A stretch of 64,000 bases of DNA, taken from positions 952,001 to 1,016,000 of the forward strand of contig CATNEN010000024.1 of assembly GCA_950097015.1 (NCBI GenBank), written 5' to 3'. The position numbers and the translations under genes were made by a program. Below the pieces are notes generated by a model. The model was given only the letters and a program-made list of their open reading frames with translations. It had not been told where the DNA came from and ran no database searches. Shown in pieces: positions 55,044 through 64,000 of the stretch. The stretch's first letter is position 1; each line of letters opens with the position of its first letter. The DNA comes from Macrostomum hystrix (taxonomy: Eukaryota > Platyhelminthes > Macrostomidae).

Positions 55044-56330
55044 TTAAGAGCATAAGCGTATTACATGTAGGTAGTCACGAAACGCCAGCAAAATTCGTGG
55101 CTCTTCAGATAGCTTCTGCCTGAGCTTGGCGAAGTACTCTAGCTTCTTGCTGATGGCCTCATTCTTTCGCTTGGTATTCTCCAGTTTTCGCCGCTTGGCT
55201 AGATCTCGCATGACGTTGACATCACGCGGAAGTGGTCCTCCATGCAGCAGCTTCTTGTCCTGAAGCAGCAGTTGCGCCTCAGGCGCTTTCACCAGGCGCT
55301 GGCTCTGCGGCGCGCTGATCTGCTTGGAGATGTCGGTCTCGTAGAAGAGGTTGAAAACCTGAGAGAAGTAAATTGCATCGTAGTCCACGCAGCGGTTTTT
55401 ATAGTTCCAGTAGAGCGGCTTGTCCGAGATGCTCTTGTAGAAGCATTCCATCGTGATGCCCAGTAACTCCTGAATAATGCTTGACATTATAATGCGCTGA
55501 TGGGGCGCCACTGTCTGCAGGCCGGAGAAGATATTGGTGCCCGCCTCAAGGACCCAGAGTTTGTTGCGAGAGTCAATGATAGAATCAATAGACACGTGCT
55601 GGAATGTGCCCGGATAGTCTTGGATTGCCTGCATGTAGTCCATGATGCTCTGGGCAAAATGATGCATCTGCATGTAAATCGACGTGGAGTTCGGGCAATT
55701 TTTGGGTAGGATGTCCTCTATGAAAAACACATTATCGTCGCTAATGTCCAATATGCTAAGCAGTGCCGGTTTAAATATCCTGTTTCAGCCTGGCGACCTT
55801 CTCCTACCGCCCGTAATTAGCAATGTGCCTCAGCCGGCAGAACTTCTCGTCGAGAACGCGGCCCAGAGTTCGTTGTTCTATTGGTACGGTCTCAATCGGT
55901 CTCATACGGTCTCGCCATCGACCTCGGCGGACGGGAATTCCTCGCGAGAAATTTACTGGTAGGGCCAAAAGCAGAAGATGGCTCAGCCGTAGTGGATAAA
56001 GCCGACGACGCGACGTCTTGGCAGCACAATGATCAGCAGGAAGAAGCGGATGGTAAAATTTGTAATTGTCAAACAACCTGGGACACTCAACATATCGTTG
56101 CAGAATCATGCCATGCCTATTAGTAGCCTTGCCGTCCAAGACGTGATAAAATTATTCAAACTGTTCCTATGATGTTTATGCCGCGGCCGTTGCACATATA
56201 GGCTGGCTTGGTGATAAAGATGCAGCCCACAGGTCTTCATAGTTTTGGAAACGTTCAGAAAAAGTTCCCATTGTTGCGTAAGAATGAATTGTAATCGTCT
56301 CAGGTATGAAAGCGTATATGCTCGCATAAA
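55044..56330 (-). pseudogene. Tubulin-tyrosine-ligase-like (TTLL) gene, frame-disrupted
   Basis: On the minus strand the segment near 56235-56165 encodes FITKPAYMCNGRGINII, the TTLL ATP-binding motif. Then follow ILQRYVECPRLFDNYKF (about 56110-56058) and an R-F-F-L-L-I-I-V-L-P strand. These pieces are in different frames and a TGA interrupts HYG/AIF, so at least three shifts or stops separate them. The C-terminal part (55044 to about 55773) is intact for about 236 codons, with a V-L-E-A-G-T-N catalytic-type motif in place of LEVN and a coiled KRRKLENTKRKNEA tail. TTLLs add Glu, Gly or Tyr to tubulin. I read this as a decayed or partly decayed gene. Confidence 0.62.
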
Positions 56331-57769
56331 TGCAACTGATAGTTTGGACAGTACATTGTAAGGCTTAAGTGAGAGGGACATGTTCTGATGACATTGTAAC
56401 CGCTACATAGTTCCTCAGTGAGGAAATTAGACTTGCAAGACAGCGCCCGACTCATAAACTAATCCCTAAGCATGAAGTAAAAAGTATCTTTATCTCTAAA
56501 GAAAGCTAAAGCTAGACGATCTATTACGTAGAAGTCCTCATCAACAGAGCGGGAGGGTACCAGATAAACCTTGGACGGATCGTTAATGATGCAGAGCTAG
56601 CTTAGCATCTTTTTAGTTAAGTTGGGCCCCAGCCAGAGCTATTTGAGAATTACTCATAGGAGTCAAATCACTGTCCAACATAAGTTATTCTTTGATTCAT
56701 GGTTCCATTTGAGCATCTTGTATGCGACTGCTGCATGCATACTGGTTTTCTTCACAGGGCTGAAGTTGGACCAGATTCCGCCAGCCCGTGCTGTTAGACG
56801 CACTGGAAACGTTTGATCAGTGTGTCCTTTCATATTATATCAAATTTAGCCTTGAGTTTATTGCGGGTTTCGTGCTAATACGAGCATAACGCATTTACCA
56901 GAGGGTTACATGCATTTTGCAACCTCAAATTAAATAGAACAGGGCCGGCAAAAGTTTCATGTCACAATGTGACATGAGTCGGATCTGAGATAAAAAAAGC
57001 CAAAACGATACGATATGGGTACGATATACCTTGTCCAGATCTATAATCGAGTAGCTCTTGTTGATCTAATGGAAAAAGCGCGTACGCAGATTGACTGAAC
57101 TGTCGCTCGACAATGTCCATTTCGCTTTTATAAAGATGGTTGCTAGATGACCGAACCCATATGCAGTCGTCTACTAAAGCAGTCGATCTCTCAGAGTTAC
57201 TAGCAGTCGTTCAATAAAAATTTCCTCGCGAGTTATTTCAGACACTGCCGCATAGGGCATGTCAATAAGAGTTGGGCTCATATAAGGCTCGATTAAAGAT
57301 ACCATCTCTTTGAAACTCGCTCATTTTTATTTTTTTAAACTCTAGTATTTTTAACCTTCCAACCCACACTTTCGGTTTCGCTTCTTATACTGTAGCTTAT
57401 TTTCTAGAACCGTGCAGGAATGACCTTGTATAATATGGTCAAAGGACAATGCTATTCCTGCATGCTATTCCTCGTGCGTCTATCGAGAAATTATTCGAGG
57501 AATATAAAAAATATTTTTTTGCCACTCGAGGAATCAACATCGCTTGGGAGACATGTCCTATCGAGATTCTGGCTGACCGCTTATGTTTGCTTTTTGCTTT
57601 GATTTCTTGGATTTGGATTTTCCTTGCAGTCCTTGGATTTTCACAGCATAATTTGGCACCGCTGAATTCGGGCCATAGACATTTGCTTCAAACTATGCAG
57701 ATTTCAAGTCTAAATAAAGAAATAATTAGGGGTCGTATACCATAAAGCTTTATGTAAGATAAGTTGGAT
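56331..57769. other. Intergenic, no supported gene
   Basis: It may contain further remains of the TTLL-like gene, but I could not identify its N-terminal motifs. Short plus-strand frames at 57420-57745 show no family features. Confidence 0.35.
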
Positions 57770-57905
57770 CATAGCTCGGACTTCTGACTGAAAGGGCGGG
57801 AGTTCGATTTCACTCCAATGGAAACAATCTGTGTCCTTAAGCAAGACACTTTACTGCCCATTACTTGAGTTCACCTGAGAGTTACTTGAGATGGATCAGA
57901 AGGCA
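57770..57905 (+). repeat. SINE family A, 5' half, degenerate
   Basis: GGCGGGAGTTCGATTTCACT, then CAATCTGTGTCCTTAAGCAA and GACACTTTACTGCCCATTAC follow the family A order. The tail is missing. Confidence 0.7.
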
Positions 57906-58522
57906 CGCTAGCTGAAATTTTTAGGCTGGCTGAAGTTAGTAAAAAATTAACTTTAAAGGCATTAGGAAGTAGCTTTAGCTGAAAACGCCAGAATATAAAT
58001 ATTATTTCTTAGTGACAGAACTTGGAAAAAAAACAACTCGCGTTGAATCGGAAAAGCATGGTCTCTCTAATTTCAATGTATATTTTAGCATATAGGATGA
58101 GTAGATAAAAGTGAACTAAAAACGTGCTCAAAATCATACACAAAATGGGACAAAAAAGTCTGCAAAAAAGCAGCTTTCCCGGTAAATATATTTTACTCCT
58201 TCGTAACTAATGACGCGCTAAGATTAAACGATTGTTGAAATCAAAATAGAAAATCGATAATGAGGAGGCGAGTTTTCAATCAATACAATGGTTGCTTCTA
58301 GTCCACAGTCAAATCTTACCTAAATCAAACAAAATAAAATCAACCAGAATACGAGCATATTCGCAAAGAAATTCTCGCCTAGAAGTAGCCATTTTTTTGT
58401 TTCATTGTTCATTAAAATGTTCTATTGCAATTAGGCGCACTGATACTGGTCCAGATATTACTGATTGGCAAAAATCAGCAGAACAAAAACTATTTTTCTA
58501 TTCTAGTTACAAGATAAACCAG

Positions 58523-58625
58523 CATGTCCACGGACTGAACGGGTAGACAGTCATTGGAAGCACCGTGCAATAGCAACAGCTGGGTAGACTGGCTGTCTAT
58601 CTGCTATGGGGATTTCGCTAACCTG
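58523..58625 (+). repeat. SINE family A, 3' tail fragment
   Basis: TCCACGGACTGAACGGGTAG, then GCACCGTGCAATAGCAACAG and CTGGCTGTCTATCTGCTATG match the distal part of family A with substitutions. Confidence 0.55.
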
Positions 58626-58703
58626 GCAGACACGGAAATGTGTCAACTTTAGTGCAAGCCTTCGATTGTGCCGCAAGTCAGTACGTCAGAGTATAATAAG
58701 CTA

Positions 58704-61162
58704 CTACTGGTCCATGCGCTTAAAGCCGTGCTCCTCAGGCCGGACCAGGTGCTTATGCACGCACCTAATGAGGTGATCCAATTGACTGCGCAGCTGGTCC
58801 GGTCCGCCGGCATCCGAGCCGACAATCTCCGAGTACCATTTGAGCTTGGGCTCGGTGCCGCTAGTGCGCAATGTGACGGTGGCCGTTGGGCCGTCACTGA
58901 CGCCACTGGGCCGGCAGACAATGGTGAGCATCTCGCCGCCAGCGTTAGACGGAAAGATGCAACGCTTATCTGGCCGGGCGGCGTCGTAGCCGCGTGTCAC
59001 GTCGCGAACCGACGCAATGTCGTAAGCAATCTTATCAGCGGCCTCAGCGTCTAACAGTTCAGTTGGATAAGCCGGCTCTCTCAGCCTGGCAAACATGGCT
59101 CTAGTTTGAGCAGGATCGTGAGCAAAGAAATAGCCATTGTTAGTGACGTGCCAACCGTACTCATTGTAGATTTCCGTCAGCTTGCCAGCCAGGGTTTTGC
59201 CCTCGGAGTAGACGCGATTTACCTGTATGATAATTTTTGGCCTTGCTTTTAGTGGCTTTGAAATAATAAATAAATATTTCGAAAGGTAATCGACAAGAGC
59301 TATGTACTCATCATTTTCTAGTACATTTTAGCTGTATTTTCTAGAACATATCAAAGGTAAAAAAACTGCTCAAGTGCTCAAGTGCTCACTAATTCAGCGC
59401 AGGCGGCGGCCGCACTGACGCCGTCCTTGTCCAACACGGCCGAGCCGCACATGAAGCCGATGGCCTCTTCAAAGGCGAACACAACCCTACCGCCGGAGCC
59501 AAGCAGGCGGTGAGCTTCGTTGCCCATAAATTTAAAGCCGGTGAGAGTCTCGTGCACCTGGGCGCCCTCCTTGCTAGCCAGGGCGGCCATGATTCTGGAC
59601 GACACTGTGCTGTATAGCACGTGACGCGACTCCGCGGACACATCCGGGTGGCGACGCTTGAAATTAGTGAGGCACCACCAGCCTAGAAGGGCGGCAGTCT
59701 CGTTGCCCGTAAAGATGCGCCATGGCCTGTACGGGAACAGAGGTACAGAGGCCTGTGATATGGTGGGAAGATGTAGCTAGAATGCCAAAATAAGTCGTCG
59801 TACCTTGGAGCAATCGCACTGGCGTCGACCACTTCGGCAACAGCAAGTCGGTCGGCGTCCGGATCGTTGGCCAGGATGACCGGACAGCCCTCTCGGTCGG
59901 CTAGGCGGCAGGCCAAGTCGAGGCAGCTGCGACCCTCCTCGGGATTTGGGAAACGAACAGTGGGAAACTCAGGATCTGGCCAGGCCTGCTCAGGCACGGG
60001 AATGAGGAACTGCTCGGGGAAGCCGAAGCTGGACATCAGGCTGGTGACGAAGCGGGTGCCCACGCCGTGCATGGCGGTGTACACAACTCGAACCGGACAG
60101 GCCGCATTCACCTGGGCACCATTGCTGCACAGCTGCTCAGTTTGAGCTTGGTAATAGGCGGCCTGCAGCTCTGCTAGGGGATCGAGTACCCGCTCTCCGT
60201 CATGCTTCAGCTGCCGGGTGGGAATGGAATTCTAATAAGATCCAGGAACTTTTGTTTTATTGCAAAAATATTTTTTAAAAAAAACCGCCTTTTAGAGATT
60301 CTACAACGCACTGGAGACACTAAAATTGCCAACTCACATCCTCAAAATCGTAGGAGAACTCCCAAGGCTGCAGGTTGGCCAAGATGGCGTCCGCAATGCC
60401 CCGATCGTGCGGCGACACAATTTGCGCCCCATTGTCCCAATAGACTTTGTAGCCGTTATCTTCTTTGGGATTATGCGAGGCTGTTACCATGACGCCGGCG
60501 GCGGCGCCCAGGCGTCGAATGGCGAAGGGCACGAACGGTGTCGGCGTGACGGATGAGTACAGATAGACCTGATTAGGGACCACATTTTTCAATGATTTTT
60601 CAATTAAGGATAAAGCTATCTACATAGTTCATAGCAATAAGCTCAACACACCTTAACGCCCTGACGACGAAAAATGTTAGCTGTGAGGCGCGCCCAGCGA
60701 TCCGAATGATGCCTGCCATCGAAGCCGACAACCACACTGCGGCTGGTCAGGTCCGGAAACTGCGCCTATGGGCGGTGTTATTTACTAGGCAAAGTTAATT
60801 TCATCTGTCGAAAAGCCATAATTTCTGACTAAGAGTCAATTAGACTGAGAATCTTTCTGCACTACCCACAGTAGTATTAGGAGAAAATGCTATACATTTC
60901 ATTTATTGTGTTGAATTCATACCTGCATATACCGGCAGAGTCCCTGGCAGGTCTGCACAAGCGTCAGGTCGTTCATGCAGGCGAATCCGGCACCAATGCG
61001 AGCACGCAGGCCGGCGGTGCCGAATTCCATGCGGCCAAGGAGCCGCTTAGCCAGATCAGCTGGCTGGCCAGTCTCAGCCAGGCTAGATAGCTCATTGCGG
61101 AATGTGACATTCTGCTCCAATCGCATGTACTCATCATAGGTTGACTTTAGCTTGCTGTCCAT
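58704..61162 (-). CDS. PGM2: Phosphoglucomutase-2 / phosphopentomutase, complete, six exons
   Basis: Exons: 60923-61162, 60652-60765, 60338-60568, 59804-60210, 59390-59726, 58704-59222. They total 1,848 bases, 615 aa; human PGM2 is 612 aa. Phases 0,0,0,2,0 agree and introns are short (intron 4 is 77 bases). Family knowledge: it interconverts ribose- or deoxyribose-1- and 5-phosphate and works on glucose phosphates in the cytosol; the PGM2L1 paralogue makes glucose-1,6-bisphosphate. Seen: an N-terminal [15 protein letters not shown] block; the phosphoserine loop [16 protein letters not shown] (Ser149); the Mg2+ loop [12 protein letters not shown] (about 310-320); the sugar loop [11 protein letters not shown]; and the phosphate-binding [12 protein letters not shown] near the C-terminus. 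All catalytic residues look intact. PGM2 and PGM2L1 activities cannot be told apart from sequence alone. Confidence 0.96.
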
Positions 61163-62324
61163 GGTTTAGCTTGCTTAATTAATTTTTTTGTTTAAGTGTA
61201 AAATTGGCTGTAAGACAAATTGAATAACATATGGATAGAGTTGCAATTGACGATTTTGACTATGCATCAAGTCTTTAAAAAGTCCAGCAATTTGTAGCCA
61301 CTTGAACAACTTGATTTCATGCTGGAGAATATGCTCTGGAGAATCAGAGCTGGCTTGCTCACTAATGATGATCTGAACCTATTGCAACAGTTGGATTTCT
61401 AATTTGTCACACTTAATGCAACCTTAAACAAAACAGACATTTGTAGCGAAGTCAGACATTTTAATTTAAATTCTAGTATCTAGTTTTAATTATAAAAAAC
61501 TATAATTGATTGAAAATTGAAAATTTGTTTTTTCATTTTCATTGTAAATTCACCCATACAAAAAAGTAATCCCTTAGATGTATCATGTTATCTCACTTAG
61601 TGCGGTTATCCAAGCTGCTAGCTAGTACTGTTCATGTGTTAATTGGAAAAGGTAGTGTTTCTTTTTAATATTTTCTTAACAACTTACAAACAGGAACAAA
61701 AATCTTATCTACATTTTATATATTCAACTTGAGTATCAAAGCAAAAAGACATGAAAACAAAAAAACAAATGAACAAAAAAAGAAAATATACATTAATAGA
61801 TTAAAGTAGAGAAATAAAAAATAGGACTTAAAAAGAAACTTGTCAGATTTAGTCAACAAAAGGTGTACATAGAAGTAATGTAAATTAGAATATTTCAGTG
61901 AAGTATGTGAATTAGAGATAGAGAATTCGGTCAAAATGGTTTATAACGTACATAGAGAACACAAAGCAACGTCTAATGAAATCAGAAAACTGAAAATTAG
62001 TGCAGTGCAGTACAAAGTAAGAACTGACTCGAATAATGAATTCGCATATTTTTCAGTACTTTAATAATTTTTTAACATAAAATGCATCTAAACTAGCAAA
62101 CAATAAATGACAGTAGAATTAAAAGAAACAATATATATAATAACTTCCTTTTCAAAACTCCCTTGACAGCACAGCTGCAGCACAGCTTAAACTGCACAGC
62201 TTCTGCGTATGACAAACCTTTCACGGAATTTTTATAAGTTAAAAAACCGCTGGAATTAAATAAAAGCAAATAAGTTTAACAAAAAGGACAGATTAAAACA
62301 CTAGATAAAGGGCGTCGTACTAAA
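61163..62324. other. AT-rich DNA upstream of PGM2
   Basis: No gene is recognised. It should contain the PGM2 promoter; no clear TATA box is seen. Confidence 0.4.
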
Positions 62325-62330
62325 TTTATT
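62325..62330 (-). terminator. Polyadenylation signal of the 49-aa ORF
   Basis: AATAAA on the minus strand, about 40 bases after the stop codon of the ORF at 62371-62520. Confidence 0.45.
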
Positions 62331-62370
62331 TCTGCATTGAATATCAATGTGTAAAGTATATTTGTACTTT

Positions 62371-62520
62371 TTAGTTTTTTTGCAATTCAAGGTATTTTTT
62401 ACGCTGTGGCGTCATTAGAGATTCGTAGATTGGTCTTGGTGTATCATGGTGTACATAGCGTTTTTGATGCATTATCCACAGTGCTCCTGCTATAGGCCCA
62501 ACCTGCCATAAGCGGTTCAT
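62371..62520 (-). CDS. Candidate 49-aa membrane micro-protein
   Basis: The minus-strand frame from the ATG at 62520 to TAA at 62371 encodes a short hydrophobic segment (LWQVGPIAGALWIM), followed by a basic, proline-containing tail with RPIYESLMTPQRKKYLELQK. The pattern (N-terminal helix, then charged tail, about 50 residues) is that of small mitochondrial inner-membrane proteins. The P-I-Y-x-x-L-M and Y-x-x-x-Q spacing faintly recalls SMIM20/MITRAC7, but this is weak. An in-frame TGA closes the frame upstream and AATAAA follows about 40 bases after the stop. It is too short to be sure. Confidence 0.45.
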   Translation of the reverse strand: MNRLWQVGPIAGALWIMHQKRYVHHDTPRPIYESLMTPQRKKYLELQKN

Positions 62521-63034
62521 GGTCAAATACTTGTTTCAGAATTATCTACTTTACTTCAAGGACAACAATAGAACACAGTGTTCTGTGTTTCTGAACACTT
62601 ACGACTTACCCGGACCAGGTGTTTGGAATTGGGTGTCGACAAATACACTAAAAAATTCCCTTTTCGACCTAGTTTTAATGTTGAGCTATTTTCTAAATAT
62701 TTTACATGACAATAAGCTCATTTGCTTGTTTGCTTTTTGCTATTATTGATGCTCAAATGGTTAGCTTGGCTTATTGCTTAGGCCTATTAGGAATTTTATT
62801 AGGCCTATCATTCATATTCTAAAACATAAAAGAGTGGCCCTTGCAAATTACTTCTGCCCATGCCCAGCTGGTTAATTAGCATCAGCAATAAGCTTCTGTT
62901 GTGCTGTATAGTTTTGTTTTTATATTTTTTTACTCTTTATATGTTATATGTATGTATGGGAGGCCTCTCTTTAATATTAATTTAAAATCTGTCTCAAGTA
63001 TATATGTGACAATGTTCAACTTCCGATCGTTATA
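62521..63034. other. Intergenic, no supported gene
   Basis: AT-rich; the plus-strand frame at 62519-62749 overlaps the candidate ORF region and has no family features. Confidence 0.35.
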
Positions 63035-63379
63035 TTATTTTTTGTTTGCAAACAACAGATAATGACAAAAAACTAGTTTAAAGGTAATAAAAGTCTGTAG
63101 TTTGGTCAGACAGTTCTGAAAAGTCTTGGTCAGTCTTTCTTTTTTCAAACCGGGTAAGTGCCTGATCCAGTAGAGGAGGGCACCGAAGCTATTCTTGGGG
63201 TATAGACGGTGCCATAAGAATTCTTTGAGGTGGCTTTCAAATAGAGCAGCACTCGTGCCATGCATTTGACGCAGCTTGTGCTTGGCAAAATCTTCAGCTG
63301 CAGAATTTCTGTGCCTTAGCTTCCTGTTCCCCCATATTTGCCAGATTTTGCCATAGACATAGATCCAAATGTTAGTCAT
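63035..63379 (-). pseudogene. IS1595/Merlin-type transposase C-terminal fragment
   Basis: The minus-strand frame contains RQMHGTSAALFESHLKEFLW followed by a hydrophobic F-x-x-L-L-x-W-I segment. This fits the end of the DDE_Tnp_IS1595 (ISXO2-like) domain, where (L/K)xxMxGTSxxLxxxxLxEFxWR comes after the last catalytic residue. The catalytic D-D-E part is absent, and the frame ends in low-complexity sequence. No terminal inverted repeats were identified. It is a relic of a Merlin-like DNA transposon; the family call is from memory of the motif. Confidence 0.5.
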
Positions 63380-64000
63380 GGCAAAGCCACGTCAGCACAA
63401 CTTTTTCAAACTCAGCATGCATGTGTGGCACGAATTCAAACGAAAGAAATAATATATAACAAATAGAAGTAGACCATTGCCATATATGTATATGTATGGT
63501 ATTCACCTATGCCAACTCAATGATTTCAATGTACTGGTGCAAATTGCCTGAAAACAAATCTCTATGTAGCGTATATTGACTATGTCCGAGCGGCAAGACA
63601 CTCCAATTATTATCCTCTAACCATTGGCAATCTGTTCAAGCCTTTAAGGCTCCCAATAGATAAAAATTGCCCAGTCTCCATGCACGTATAGAACTCACTC
63701 TGGAATTTCCTTTCTTATTTTGGATTTTATCCTCTGCTTCAATCTGGTTATTAACCTTCCTTTCTTTATTCAATCTGACTCTTAGTGTATGACTTTGTTC
63801 AATCAACCTTCAACTCTGAGAAATAATCAACACAGAACTCAATTTCAATCTGATTTATTACACAACTATTATTCAGGGGCCTTTTGGCCAAAATGTCAAG
63901 GTCTGCCTTTTTTGCCTCCGTGAGCAGTTATATTTATATTCCCCATCCCCACAAGGGAGAGGGGAGAACATTAAACACTTTAAACAAACCCTTCAAGAAA
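63380..64000. other. AT-rich right end of the window
   Basis: No gene, SINE head or array is recognised. It may include further decayed parts of the transposon. Confidence 0.35.

Overview
The window is animal nuclear DNA. It has GT-AG introns at conserved phases, TATA boxes, AATAAA signals, tRNA-derived SINEs and a very high load of minisatellites. A neuropeptide precursor and the general layout suggest a small-bodied invertebrate. A free-living flatworm (Macrostomum-like) or another spiralian is my best guess, but the sequence does not prove it. Several start codons lie 1-2 bases after a cag acceptor, which would fit spliced-leader trans-splicing.

Layout, left to right. (1) 78-743 (-): a two-exon secreted cysteine protein resembling IL-17-type cytokines, with tandem TATA boxes. 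(2) 3988-22276 (+): a complete 23-exon DNAJC13/RME-8 gene of 2,289 codons, assembled exon by exon with every intron phase consistent. About ten of its introns hold a private minisatellite and several hold SINEs. (3) 26764-30422 (-): a four-exon, low-complexity protein of 346 aa that I do not recognise. Its first intron holds a 1 kb 23-bp minisatellite. (4) 33916-34656 (+): a neuropeptide precursor with 24 tandem APFW/SPFW units separated by KR. It is followed by a Ty3-type integrase fragment (-) fused to a second, decayed array of the same 18-bp unit. (5) 40342-42529 (+): a two-exon glutaredoxin-like protein. (6) 44364-46775 (-): a single-exon, 803-aa leucine-rich-repeat membrane receptor. (7) 48.6-52.7 kb: about 4 kb of tandem arrays and hairpins. 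(8) 53192-53377 and 53875-54474 (+): a 61-aa two-helix ORF and a TNF-receptor-like type I membrane protein. (9) 55044-56330 (-): a broken tubulin-tyrosine-ligase-like gene. (10) 58704-61162 (-): a complete six-exon PGM2-type phosphoglucomutase/phosphopentomutase of 615 aa. (11) 62371-62520 (-): a 49-codon candidate small membrane protein. (12) 63035-63379 (-): the C-terminal end of an IS1595/Merlin-type transposase.

The genes do not form a pathway. Housekeeping genes (DNAJC13, PGM2) are interspersed with signalling genes (cytokine-like, neuropeptide, LRR receptor, TNFR-like). The most unusual parts are the pure tetrapeptide precursor with its decayed sister array, the intron-specific minisatellites of DNAJC13, two long foldback elements (2683-3056 and about 38279-38690), and a nest of four SINE pieces at 27.07-28.02 kb.
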